Positions 1 through 14,900 of a stretch of DNA of 64,000 bases are shown here, one piece after another. Source of the stretch: Pseudorasbora parva. Its lineage: Eukaryota; Chordata; Actinopteri; Cypriniformes; Gobionidae. Made by a program: the position numbers and the translations under genes. A model generated the notes under the pieces. It searched no databases, was not told the DNA's origin, and saw only the letters and a list, made by a program, of their open reading frames with translations. The stretch spans positions 52,031,018 to 52,095,017 of the forward strand of contig NC_090173.1 in the NCBI RefSeq assembly GCF_024679245.1, written 5' to 3'. Within the stretch, counting starts at the first letter, position 1. Every line of letters begins with the position of its first letter.

Positions 1-715
1 AAGGATTTAATGCATCCCCTACTGGTAGCTGGAGGACTTTATACAAACAACCTATTGATAAGAGAACTGCTGACCTCCAGTGGTGACTAATACACGGAAT
101 AATAACTACAAATAGACTTAGGGCACATATTGATCCAACAGTAACGGATGAATGTCCTTTTAGTCTTAAGTCTGAAGATGTGTTTCACTTATTTTTGCAG
201 TGTGAAAGATTAAAGCCAATGCTTCTATTGCTGGAAGAATTGAGTACAAATTTGAATTTTGAATTTTCATTTAATGGGTTAAAGTATCAAAACAGACAAA
301 TAGATGTGTTAATCAAGCTAACAAGAAAAGCAAAGATGATTGGGAGTGTCTTTACTGATGTTAATATGATGTTAAGGGGTCTGATATCTGCTCGGCTTAC
401 TGTTGAGTTTGCATATTATAAAATGGTTGGAGATCTTGATACTTTTGAGCAAACTTGGGGTTTGAATTATGTTTTATGTAAATTAAAAGATGGAATTTTA
501 CAAATGAGTGTATGAGGTATTTTATTGTTAATGTTGTTGTTGTGTGTTGTTTTTTGTTTGTTTTTCATTTTGATTTTATTTATTTATTTATAAATGTATT
601 TGTTGTTTGTTTATTGATTTATTTATTTAGAATGTGAGCTTATATGAAAATGTGTATTATATACTTTGATTAATTGGCAATGTTATAATTGTTAAAATAA
701 AGAAAGACTAAGTAA
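1..715 (+). mobile_element. LINE (L1/Tx1-like) 3' end, cut by the window edge
   Basis: The plus strand encodes the C-terminal tail of a non-LTR retrotransposon ORF2. Readable stretches include a segment like ADLQWR, then a 'DECPF..ED.FHLFLQCERL' type motif that is common at the end of fish L1/Tx1 ORF2 proteins. The frame closes at 515. An AT-rich 3' UTR follows, with an AATAAA-like signal and a short A run near 697-722. The reverse transcriptase core would lie left of position 1. It sits in what is probably the last intron of pycr1, in opposite orientation. The LINE call is firm; the exact clade is a guess. Confidence 0.65.
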
Positions 716-728
716 AAAAAAATCTCTA

Positions 729-751
729 CCCCCCCCCCCCCCCCCCCCCCC
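729..751. repeat. poly-C tract (about 23 C)
   Basis: An uninterrupted C run directly follows the A-rich end of the LINE. Such tracts are prone to length error in sequencing and to slippage. Confidence 0.9.
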
Positions 752-764
752 ATCCCCAACCACA

Positions 765-1336
765 AAGCCAAGATCGGGGGATCCCTGAGCCACAGGCTGA
801 TAGCCACACTTAAACTGAATGACAAGAAGGAAACTCATCTCCAGAAAGAACTGACCCCCTCCAAAGGCTGCCCAAGATGATCTTGTCAACAAGCTACAGT
901 ATACAGAGCAGCTACTGGAAAAGGCCAACACGGACTTCAAAGACAAGAGCGGCCGGATAAAAGCTCTTGAAAAACATCTTGACAAGTGACGAGATGAGAT
1001 CACCCGTCTTAACCGACAGCTTGACGATATTAAAGAGACTATATTAAAGAGACGATATTGACGCCTACAAGCTGCACCCTGGGCCAACAAGGAAAGTCGC
1101 CCTATGATTTCACCCCATCTAGTAGAGGTGCATCCCTCAGCCTGGGTCTGCCATATCACAGTGAAGAAACACCACTGAAATCCTCTTCATCTTTCTCTGA
1201 GGAGCCCCAGCCTGCTGCCATGAGAAAGTGGCTCCTCCAAACAGACCATGAAGCTGCAGCTGGCCTGGATCCAGCCGGCATGAGAACCCCCATGTCGATT
1301 ACAACCGACTCAGACAAGCAGATTTCATATATTTAA
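765..1336 (+). pseudogene. Unrecognised coiled-coil coding fragment, intronless and frame-broken
   Basis: Reading the plus strand gives protein-like sequence in several frames. About 800-870 is Lys/Glu-rich. About 872-985 reads as a coiled coil with LQYTEQLLEK and ALEKHLDK, then a stop where an Arg or Thr would be expected, then DEITRLNRQLDDIKE. From about 1058 to 1336 a Ser/Pro-rich tail reads without a stop in another frame. There are no introns and at least two frame breaks, so it looks like a retro-copied or transposon-carried gene fragment. I do not recognise the parent gene. It is antisense to pycr1 and probably lies within its last intron. Confidence 0.4.
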
Positions 1337-1746
1337 TGTATTCTCTCATTATAATCGTTAACCCAACTATGACGACTTCCGCTTTGAGTAAGCCGTTAAT
1401 GTAGAAATATCAACACAATAAGTACATTGTACCTAACCTTTATTATTTTATTTTTTTATGTAACTAAGTAGTTAAAGACACCTAATATTATTCAGTACTA
1501 TTATCAATTTAAAATCAGTTGCACTATTAGATGAGAACATAATTTAATCTGAAGACCATAAAAAAAGAACAAGCACTTTTTATATATCCTGCCCCATCTG
1601 TTTCAACAGAAAATGTGTACACAATAAGTGAAAGCCGTTTTCATCCTGTCCTTAATTATTAATAATGAAAAAAGGTAGATGAACACAACCTGAAATTCTG
1701 AAAATTAGTCGACAGTTTTCTTTTAAACATAATTTTTCTGCAGTAC
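1337..1746. other. Stretch beside pycr1 exon 6, nothing recognised
   Basis: AT-rich sequence downstream (in gene sense) of pycr1 exon 6. I looked here on the minus strand for the last pycr1 coding exon and did not find it. Confidence 0.5.
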
Positions 1747-6114
<4,368 letters not shown>

Positions 6115-6446
6115 TTTGACCTAACAAGACGATGAGTAACACCAACAGACAAAAACACACAAGTTAACAATCAGTTTACACACTCCAATAGATCAGCTGA
6201 GCTAATATCAGGACAGAGTCTGCCTAACTTTCTGTACACTCATCTATTTCCTGATCGGACTAAGCAAGCTGTGACGCAGCACAGATAACGAGACAAATGC
6301 AGAAAACTAAATGTTTAAACGAACGTACCTAAAAACACGATCTTTCGAAGAACTTGTTTAGATATGTTTGGTTTGTTTATCGTGTTTAGATTCTCTGTGG
6401 ACGTTTAGTTAAACTGCCATTCCTGGCGTGGAGTAGAAGGCTCTGA

Positions 6447-6483
6447 CCAATCACGGTAGAGCACTGTTAGAGCCTCAGCCAAT
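6447..6483 (-). promoter_or_regulatory. Two inverted CCAAT boxes, candidate pycr1 promoter
   Basis: CCAAT occurs at 6447-6451 and 6479-6483 on the plus strand, so ATTGG on the strand of pycr1. They lie about 335-370 bp upstream of the pycr1 ATG (6114). With usual spacing the start of transcription would fall near 6380. No TATA box was seen nearby. Confidence 0.4.
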
Positions 6484-6530
6484 CCCTGTGCTTTATGTTT
6501 GCACCGCGGGTCCTGATAGGCCAGCTCTGG

Positions 6531-6538
6531 TTGCATCA
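6531..6538 (-). promoter_or_regulatory. Candidate ATF4/CARE site upstream of pycr1
   Basis: TTGCATCA on the plus strand reads TGATGCAAC on the gene strand, fitting the C/EBP-ATF response element TGATGnAAn. PYCR1 is a known target of ATF4 in the amino-acid response. The site lies about 50 bp upstream of the CCAAT pair, a plausible promoter position. An 8-bp match can arise by chance. Confidence 0.4.
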
Positions 6539-6599
6539 CTCTCTTTATGAGCACGTGGGCTTGTGTCAATAACAGAAAGACGGCAAACCTGTATATCCG

Positions 6600-7101
6600 T
6601 GTCTGATCATTGCATATATTCCTTATGTTTGATGTTTCCATTTTATGTATTTATCAAGTGTATTTTCTTGAATATTTTCTTGTATCCCCGTCTCTGTTTT
6701 CAGTTGAAGCTAAATATAATCATACAAACTAAACACACATAAAAAAAGTTAAATTCTGTCCATTTATAAACTTATTTTCTTCATATTTAACTAACTTCTT
6801 GGGACAAAATAAATGTAAATGCGTATAATAGTGTAGCTTATAACCACACACACACACATACATTGGTATATATGTATTATATTGTTTCTGGTCATTTCTG
6901 TGTGCTGTTATATGGAGGTGATGGTGAGAAAGAAACTGATTTATACACAAAAGAATCCAGTTTAATGACCAACATATTTTAATTTATTTATATAAATATG
7001 TTGAGAATAAGTAACACAATATATTATTACATACTATAAAAAAGACATTAATATTGGAGCCTGAGTAGATAAACAGAGATCCTATCTGAGCACCATGACA
7101 A
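6600..7101. other. Intergenic, nothing recognised
   Basis: AT-rich sequence with a short CA run near 6845. No gene or repeat boundary was seen. Confidence 0.5.
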
Positions 7102-7105
7102 TTAA

Positions 7106-7553
7106 AGGGATAGTTTACCTAAAAACTAAAATTAGCCCATGATTTACAAGTCATCCTTGGTGTATGTGACTTTCTTCTTTCAGATGAATATAATCAGAGT
7201 TATATTAAAAAATGTCCAGACTCTTCCAAGCTTTAAAATGGCTGTGAATGGTACATCTTGAATATCAAAAAAGTGCATCTATCCATCATAAAAGTAACCA
7301 TACAGCTCCATGGCCTTCTGAAGCGAAGCGATGCGTTTGTGGAAGAAACATATCCTTATTTAAATCTTTATAGCCTGAAATAACTAGCTTCCAGCCGATG
7401 GTCAACGCAAGTCTTAAATCTTGGAAGAGCCAGGATATTTTTTTATATAACTGTGATTGTGTTCGTCTGAAAGAAAAAAAGTCATATACACCTGGGATGA
7501 CTTGAGAGTAAGTAAATCACGGGGTAATTTACATTTTTGGGTGAACTATCCCT
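7106..7553. mobile_element. TTAA-target MITE, AGGGATAG-type ends
   Basis: Left end AGGGATAGTTTACC and right end GGGTGAACTATCCCT, flanked by TTAA at 7102-7105 and 7554-7557. The interior (near CTTCCAAGCTTTAAAATGGC and the 'GAAGCGAAGCGATGCG' segment) is shared with the copies at 8022-8569 and 49539-50303, so these are one family. Confidence 0.8.
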
Positions 7554-7800
7554 TTAAGGTGAGATATTTGAGATATATTTTCTCTGCTTCTAATCAGAGG
7601 TCTCAGATTGCTCATATTGCCATACTAATCAAATAACAACAATGCCTATAATTATAATAACATTTAACACGTATACCTGAATTAGGGCAAAATACATATT
7701 TTTACTAGTAAGCCATGTAATAACCTTTCTAATCCACAACAATAGGGTTTAGTAGAAAACAACAACAACAACAACAACAACAAAAAAAAAAACATTCTTA

Positions 7801-7980
7801 AAGGGATAGTTCACCCAAAGATTTAAATGCTGTCATCATTTCATCACCCCCACGCTGTTCCAAAACTGTATGACTTTCTGTGGAACATAAAAGAAGATAT
7901 TTTGGTTACCGTCATTTTTAGAAATATCTTCTTTTAGGTTCCTCAGTAGAAAAAAGAACAACAGGATAGTTAGTAAATGA
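7801..7980. mobile_element. Partial MITE with AGGGATAG-type left end
   Basis: TTAA then AGGGATAGTTCACCCAAAG begins at about 7797-7801. The interior mirrors itself around 'GAAGATATTTTGG' and 'AATATCTTCTTTTAGG'. No matching right terminus follows, so this is an end-truncated copy. Confidence 0.55.
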
Positions 7981-7987
7981 TGACAGG

Positions 7988-8741
7988 CAGGGGTGTCCAA
8001 ACCTGATCCTGCTGCATTTAAAGGGATTGTTCACCCAAAATGAAAATGGTGGGCTAATCCCCAACATTATTTTTCAACCTCGTCGAGTGGTTGAAGGACA
8101 GGTGTATTTGGACGGACCCTCGACCACTCAATTTTGACTAAGAGAGCGAGTCAGACAGATCCATAGACCACAATGATTGTGACTTCACATTTAATAGGCA
8201 CACATGGTCAAGGGCTAAGGATGTTCAATTTAAATTCAATTCAATATAATGGCAACAGAAATGGCTGTTAAAGTCCATAAAAGTGCATCCATCCATTGTA
8301 AAAGTGCTCCACACGGCTCCGGGGGTTAATAAAGGCCTTCTGAAGTGAAGTGCCGCATTTGTGTAAGAAAAATATCTATATTTAAATCTTTATTGCCTGA
8401 AATATCAATATATTATCAATTATATATTCGTCACCGGAATTTACGCCACAACTTTGTCTTACGTCATTTGCTGGAATGCCAGTCTCTCGTGAACACAAAT
8501 TCGACAATTAGCAGAAGTTGAGGGAGAGTAAATCATGGTCTAGTTTTCAATTTTGGGTGAACTATCCCTTTAAACACAGCCCTGCAGGGCCACTGTCCTG
8601 CAGAGTTTAGCGCCAACCCTGATTAAACACACCTCATCCAGGTAACCAAGGTCTTCAGACTCACTAGAAAATTTCAGGCAAGAGATTAGAGCTAAACTCT
8701 GCAGGACGTGGGCCCTCCACCAGCATGATTGGACACCCTTG
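7988..8741. mobile_element. CAGGGGTGTCC-ended MITE, split by a second MITE
   Basis: The left end CAGGGGTGTCCAAACCTGAT at 7988 matches, inverted, the right end near 8729-8741 (ATTGGACACCCTTG). The body around 'CTGCAGAGTTTAGC' and 'GCTAAACTCTGCAGGAC' is also an inverted pair. It is interrupted after about 30 bp by the element at 8022-8569. A related copy lies near 59582-59765. Confidence 0.65.
8022..8569. mobile_element. TTAA-target MITE nested in the 7988-8741 element
   Basis: Left end AGGGATTGTTCACCC and right end GGGTGAACTATCCCT, with TTAA at 8018-8021 and 8570-8573. Same internal family as 7106-7553. It must be younger than the element it splits. Confidence 0.8.
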
Positions 8742-8818
8742 CTTTAGGGTTACAGTGATAGTGAATTGCAGAGAATTGCATTTTCATGGAAGTTTACTAT
8801 ATTAGCAATACACAACAT

Positions 8819-8917
8819 AGGGTTGCAAAAAGGGGCTGAACATTTCTGAAACATATCCAAAAACCTTCGGAAAGTTTCCAAAAATTGAGGAAAGTTTCTG
8901 GAAACTTTGCAACCCTA
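8819..8917. repeat. Small GGGTTGCAAA/TTTGCAACCC inverted element
   Basis: About 100 bp bounded by TAGGGTTGCAAA and TTTGCAACCCTA, with internal 'AAAGTTTCC' repeats. Related sequence lies at 21567-21700 and 27197-27423. Confidence 0.6.
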
Positions 8918-9056
8918 CACCAAATCTAAAATGACGTTGATTTCATTCTACTCAGCAAAGTAACTATTCATTAACACAATGGAACAATTCAAGCCTAGCA
9001 GATACAAAAAGTCTGAACATTATCATTCTAACCAACAAATAAATCAGAAATTATTC

Positions 9057-9062
9057 TTTAAT
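9057..9062 (-). terminator. Candidate polyadenylation signal of myadml2 (ATTAAA)
   Basis: ATTAAA on the minus strand, about 90 nt after the myadml2 stop codon. It is the common variant of AATAAA. Confidence 0.4.
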
Positions 9063-9149
9063 ATACTAGCGCACACAGCTGTATTTCATCAGCATGTCTG
9101 TATTTTACTCATTTCCATTATCCGTAAGTCCACCGGGCTTGAGGTGGCC

Positions 9150-10061
9150 TCATGCTGCCGAATGCGAGACGAATCGTATTCTTTGAGAGTACACCAGATC
9201 GGTGAAGTACAGCACCAGATTGGCACAGGTGAACACGGCGATCACCAACTTGCTGTCCCACGGGCACTTTCCTCTGGGGCAGTCTTGGGGTCGCCCCGGG
9301 GTCCCGTACTTCTTATCAAAACTAAAGACCGGCCAGATCACGGCAGCGCTCAGATACAGAAGCGTCGCCAAGAAGGTGTAGACGACCACGAAGCGGTCGA
9401 AAGGGAAGCGCAGCGAAGACGTTCTCCCCGAAACGGTGAGTGCCACCACGACTACGGTCACGGCGAAGCACAGGCTGTAGACCACCACGCAGTATTGGGT
9501 GGGGATGTGGCGGTTGTACTCGCTGTCATTGGCCAGAGCGCCGAAGATGATGCAGGCTATGAAGGCTTGGACCACCTTGAGCAGGCCGGACACGGTGGCC
9601 ATATAGCCGACCACATGCCCCGGCTTGGCCCGGGTGATGAAGACCTCGGCCCCGTAAGCGAAGCAGCAGACGCTGGAGCAGACGGTGACTGCGATTCGGT
9701 AGTTTCGCACCTCGCAGCCCTCCGACGGGCACTCCGACCTCAGGAAGTAAACAGGGTACACTATGGAGGCTGTGACGTACATAAGAGTGGCCAGCATGGC
9801 GAACGCCACAGTGAAGTTGTCCCAGGAGATGAGCATGCACCCGTGAAGCCTCGTCACGTCCAGGGTGAAGACCAGCAGTGTGACGGCAAAGCAGAAGCAC
9901 CAGACGAACATGCAGAAGGTGCCATAGGTGGCGCTGAATCCCGCGCCGTGGGCCACCAAGGCCATGGTGGTGCAACCCAGCAGAAGCTGGCACATGCGGG
10001 CTGCGCCGAGACCGGACAGCACCGCTGCCTTGTTTAGGTAGTGGCCTCCTTGGGGGTCCAT
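9150..10061 (-). CDS. myadml2: Myeloid-associated differentiation marker-like protein 2 (MARVEL-domain membrane protein)
   Basis: A complete single-exon coding region of 303 codons plus stop; human MYADML2 has about 307 residues. The start is the first in-frame ATG (MDPQGG). The protein has about eight hydrophobic segments in two MARVEL-type halves: near residues 20-40, 47-68, 81-104 and 118-138, then 152-174, 184-206, 222-246 and 275-295. Family landmarks include LLGCTT, TRLHGC, 'SYMATVSGLLK'-like text (here GYMATVSGLLKVVQAF), FPFDR and a C-terminal YSQRIRFV. No enzyme activity is known for the family. It sits between pycr1 and notum as in human. The body is GC-rich against AT-rich surroundings, which also creates long meaningless open frames on the other strand. 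Confidence 0.95.
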   Translation of the reverse strand: MDPQGGHYLNKAAVLSGLGAARMCQLLLGCTTMALVAHGAGFSATYGTFCMFVWCFCFAVTLLVFTLDVTRLHGCMLISWDNFTVAFAMLATLMYVTASIVYPVYFLRSECPSEGCEVRNYRIAVTVCSSVCCFAYGAEVFITRAKPGHVVGYMATVSGLLKVVQAFIACIIFGALANDSEYNRHIPTQYCVVVYSLCFAVTVVVVALTVSGRTSSLRFPFDRFVVVYTFLATLLYLSAAVIWPVFSFDKKYGTPGRPQDCPRGKCPWDSKLVIAVFTCANLVLYFTDLVYSQRIRFVSHSAA

Positions 10062-10496
10062 CGTTCTTGGGTGGATCAGGCGCGACCGAATCCACAAACC
10101 TCGCCCTTTGCCTTTCCTCTTTATTTAGGCAACCTTAATGACAAATCTCCTTTACTGCTTCCCAGCTCTGCTTTATAATTACGGCCGAGTGTGTGGGATC
10201 AGATTACAGCAGAAACTCTGGATGTTCTCTCTGGGCAGTCACTCTGCTGTAAGCCCTTTTAGATATTTAAAAAAAAAAAAAAACAGCAAAATATAGCAAA
10301 GTAATAGTTGGACCAGTCTTTTAAATTTTAAATCATCACTGTTATTTACTTCAAAGTTCCAATTTCCAATCAATCAATCAATGGCTCCTTAGTCTTTGCA
10401 TATTCACCTTCTGCTCGCTGGTCTTTCTCTTGGCGTTTCTCGGTTGACCGTGACCACTGGATAAATGCAGAAAGTGAGTCCTTGTGAGTCGAATGT

Positions 10497-10511
10497 CACC
10501 TGTTGCAGCTG
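10497..10511. promoter_or_regulatory. Paired E-boxes between myadml2 promoter and ATG
   Basis: CACCTG at 10497-10502 and CAGCTG at 10506-10511. Both fit the CANNTG consensus preferred by MyoD-type factors. Function is inferred from context only. Confidence 0.25.
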
Positions 10512-10759
10512 AAGGATCTCTTCATAATACAGAAGACGAGCAAGGTCCCATAAATATCCCACATGAGATGGTATCCGTAGGTTCCCAATTTCTTCAAACA
10601 ACTTTTAGGACTGATTACCTTTGGAAGTCTTACTCTCTCTAGCACTGTTTCCACTCTCACACACTCTGACATATGCTGGGCTTCGAGTTGAAGTGCACCA
10701 GGGAAAGCGGTTTTAATGAGTGTGTTCTGCCGAGCTCAGGGCCACGGGCTCCACCAGCT

Positions 10760-10793
10760 CTATAAATAGAGCCCTATATTCCACTGTGGAATG
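10760..10793 (-). promoter_or_regulatory. MEF2/TATA-like site plus MCAT motif, candidate myadml2 promoter
   Basis: CTATAAATAG at 10760-10769 fits the MEF2 consensus CTA(A/T)4TAG exactly and can also serve as a TATA element (TATTTATAG on the gene strand). CATTCC on the gene strand, an MCAT/TEAD motif, lies 18 bp further upstream at 10788-10793. A start of transcription near 10730 would give a 5' UTR that may be spliced; a possible GT donor is near 10617. Motif-level evidence only. Confidence 0.4.
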
Positions 10794-10860
10794 GGGTGGG
10801 AATCCAAATGTCTGCGTCAAGCAACAGTGTAGGGAGTCGTGTTTCATATGGTTGCAAACT

Positions 10861-10881
10861 GTGTGTGTGTGTGTGTGTGTG
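10861..10881. repeat. (GT)n microsatellite
   Basis: About ten GT units. Confidence 0.9.
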
Positions 10882-11389
10882 TTTGGGGACAGTTAGAAGG
10901 TGTAGGCCCTGGCACATATATATGGCTCAAAGAAAAATTGCAGTGTAATGGCCCTAGAGCAAACAGCAGATTGCTCGTCAGTTTTGTACTTAAGAATATT
11001 CAGAAAAAACAAACAAAAAGGTAACCCTTTACTTAAAGCCTTTATGCATAAAGCATTGTATCTTTTCATATTTAATTATAACCAAAGTTCAAATTCATTA
11101 TAATATTCAGATTCCTTGTTACATCATTGGTTGTTTGTTGTGTTTTAATGCATATTACGTCCTAGAAGTGTATTGTAACTGTGGTTAAAATTATTAAGGA
11201 GACCACTCAATGGTGCATTCCAAGCTATAATATCTAATGCATTAAAAATTGTTTTATAATGCATCATTCATAAAGGCTTTAAGTAAAAGGGCCTATATTT
11301 TTTAAAAGGGCCTATATCTTAGCAAAAACATTATCAAGGCATTCTATTATTGTATCCTTAATATTAATTTAGAAGAATTTTACATTAAA

Positions 11390-11905
11390 GCCACAATATG
11401 TCTTTCACCGCTAGAGGTCACTTATTCAAAACAAAGGCTTAAAGCTACACTGTGTAACTTTTTTATTTTATTCTTAGCTAAAAACACTTAGTTCTTTCAA
11501 AAATATGTGCTCATTAATGTATATTTACTTCTTTCAAGTAATAAAGTATTCTCGTGAGTTTATAATATGGCATTGAAAATACATACGGGTGAGGGGTTCG
11601 ATTGCCGGTCGCCATGTTGCCCCTCCATCTTGACAGTACATTAGCCAAAGAGGGACATACCCATAAATTTAAGCTTTGCTTTTCGCGTTTTAACACTCAA
11701 TGGCACTCATTGACGAGGTCGAACTGGAAGCCATGTTAATCTTGGACTAAATCGGCCACCGTAGGAGTTAAAATGAAATCGGAATTGAGAGGAACAGAAA
11801 CTAATATTCACTGGATTGTCATATACCTTTACACCGCTAGATGGGGGAAAATATCACACAGTGTAACTTTACTAACGCCTTGGTTTCGCAGAGCTTTTAT
11901 TCTGC
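11390..11905. mobile_element. MITE nested in an older dispersed repeat
   Basis: Outer repeat: 'CACCGCTAGAGGTCACTTATTC' begins near 11405 and 'ACGCCTTGGTTTCGCAGAGC' resumes near 11875. Between them lies an element with ends AAAGCTACACTGTGTAAC (about 11448) and the inverted match near 11850-11870 (CACACAGTGTAACTTT). The outer family recurs at 21840-22435, and the inner ends resemble the repeat at 63486. Confidence 0.55.
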
Positions 11906-14900
11906 TGTAGATAAGCGCTTTGGCTTTTTAAATGAAAAGTGAAAGAAAACTTTGAAAAGTGTTAAATTAAGTCAATAAACACTGATCACCATAATGGTGA
12001 CTTAAAATGTGATTGTCTCCTTTGTTGATTCTATTTGTTATCAGCCGGTATCTTCAATAATGGTCAATTACCACTAATCTCATTAACTTTACCATTGCTT
12101 CAGTGCTCATTTAACACTCTTTATTTTTAACATTTAACACTCTTCAATGTGGTCTCAAACTCCCAGGAGAGTTCATTTAATACTTTTAGCTGTGTGGGGA
12201 CAGGAGAGCTGTCAGTCAATAAATGGGAAATAAAGTAACTTCAACTTTTGTAAATTCTTTGAAAAGTAACATATGTTGTTGTAAAATTTAAAAAGTAATG
12301 CGTTACTTTACTAGGCAGTGAAATAAGTTTAAAATGAAAAGGCAATATTGAATGTTTCTTTGGAATAACTGTAATGTTTTCTCTCAGGGACACATACATG
12401 CATTCAACACAAGAAGAAAAAAAAACAATTATTTACAATTTACAAAGAATCACTTCTCTGTGAAAATAGCATTATAAATATGATTTACATAAAATAAATA
12501 TGCAGCTTAGCAATGTAGATTGAGTTTTCTGTTAAAAAATATGTTACAGAACAAAATTGCAATTAGTAATACCTTCACATCTGTTGTTTTCTTTTCTCTT
12601 GGTTGATTTATTTAGGATTTTGTTTCTCCATAAGACCACTACATAAAAAAAATTATATTAAAAAGTTATTTTCTATTAAATATTTTAACAGTCTAGAATG
12701 TCTTCATTTGACAAAAGTACCCTCAAAGGAGTCAGCTGTTAATAAAACCTATACATAGATACAGAGCACAATAGCCTCTCTCCCAATTGAGTGAGAATTT
12801 GCATTGATAAAAGTGTGATTAACCATCATCTTACTGTTACGTCAGCACAACGGTGGTTTATTACATGAAGGGGAACTACACTCAAAACTGTCATTTTGCT
12901 TATTTTACTATTAAGATACTAAGAAAAAGATGTCACATGAGTAAAGAAAATGAGTGAAATGAGCAAAATCCCCCTTTTAATACAATGTGAGCGAGTTAAA
13001 CTGAACGTACGCCAAAAAGGTATAGAGACCGACCTGAGTAGCAGTGTCACATTCGGGACGTTGTGTGCCTGAAATGTGACTATGAGAAGGAGGATTTGTT
13101 TGCTGGAATTTGCATTGCTACCATCCAGGATTTGTGAGGATGTATGCATTTTGTACCATAGAGGAATAGTTATCCCCCAAAAATTACAATTCTGACATTT
13201 ACTCACTCTCTGGAATATTTTTTTTAACATCCAAACTTCTAATTGTATTTATACTGCTCAAAAGTCTCCAAAAAGGCAACATAAAAGTTGTCCATATGAC
13301 TACTTCCATATTGTCCATATCATGCTCCGTGTTGTCACGCCATTTGCACTTGTGTTCAGGTAAAAGATGCCAAAGGCCATTATTTGTGGTGCCCTCTTGA
13401 CCACAATTGAGATTTGACAGTTACAGCAAAAGGGGAATAAATGCCCGTTCACATCAAGGTCACAATAAATTCAGTCTGGTTAGTAATGCATGAAGCTGGT
13501 AATGCTGTTTGTGGAGTTGTTTAATCCTCCTCTGCTGAGATCTTCAGAGATGTAATGTCTTCTTTTATCTTCAGTTGATTTCATCTAAAGCTGTGGCAGT
13601 TATAGTTCTTGTGTTTCTTTGTCCTTCAGTGATTATGCTTGTTAACAACAGGTGTTCATCATTAATGCTCAATCATCAACAATAATTCAGTGTTACAACA
13701 GCCTGTAGTGTGCACACTGAGCAGTGTTCATTTCCTCTGTGCTAAACCATGTGGGGCCTACATGGCTGGGAAACGGTGACAGTTAAGGGGTTAAAAATGT
13801 GAGCGCTGCACTTATCGGTGTGTATTAAAGAAAGTGTACGCATGTTGTGCATAGGCTCATATTACTAATGCACCCTTAAGATAACACAAAAAACACTGCG
13901 CAATTGACTTCAGAACAGGTTTTGTTTGGTCAATGGGGAAGTCATTTTCAGTTCCTCAAAATAGCAACACCCCAACAATGCGCCTGAACACACCTGGTTT
14001 TCAGAACAGCTCGCCCATGGGTGAACAGATGGGTGCCAGTGCATTTGCCATTTAAACAACGTGGTGCTGGATGTGAAAATGATAACGTGTCGAGCTGAAA
14101 CTAGCAAAAAACACTTGCGTCATGCCTGGCACCGCATTGCACTTAATTTATTTATTTATCACCGCATTAATTTAACTCTTATAAGGCATGCACCAATGGC
14201 TATGAGGTGAATCATAACATTACAAACTTGTTTTTGAAGCAAAAATATATTTGGAAATTGGACAAAATAACAAATATGTGTACTTAACGGCTTTAGTGAG
14301 GGAAATAACTATTTTGTCTGCGGGTATTACAAGTGCGTCCATTTAGCTTTTCGAATCAACAACTTTTTTTGTAGACAGTGCCTGCCACACGTCACCAATT
14401 TTCATACCATTACAATGAAGTAGCGATTTTTATTTAATGTTCTACAATTGCCGAACACTAAAGGGTTAAACAATTATTTTAGAACCAAGTTGAAATGTGG
14501 TCTAAAGAATAAAAAATAAAAACGTGATAAAAAAACCTCACAGCTTAGAGTAGGGCTGTCTTTAACGGTTTATAAGCCATCGTTAAAAATCTATTTCCCT
14601 ATGGAAAAATTGAGAGTTTTTACTTCCAGAACCCGAGTGTTGCATGTAAGTCGCATTTCCACCGCAGGAACTTTCCCCAGTAACTAGGGACTTTGGAGTG
14701 GTACTGGGATTTGGGCACTAAACATGTTGACTTCACACAGCATTTTATTTCAACCTAAAGTCTGTTGGGGTGCATGCAATAAGAGTTGTCTGCTATTCAA
14801 ATCAACAATGGAAAATGAAAAAATACGATGACGGACAGACTGCGAGGTTCAGGCTTCGTTAAGTTTATATGCAGAAGACGAAATCCAGCCGGAACAAATT

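Noticed and set aside
8979..10037. Long plus-strand open frame (about 350 codons) over myadml2
   Set aside because: It is the antisense of the GC-rich myadml2 exon; the Gly/His/Asp-rich translation has no family features and the opposite strand has clear homology.
9526..10095. Second minus-strand frame over myadml2
   Set aside because: Out-of-frame shadow of the same exon; Arg/His-rich low-complexity translation.
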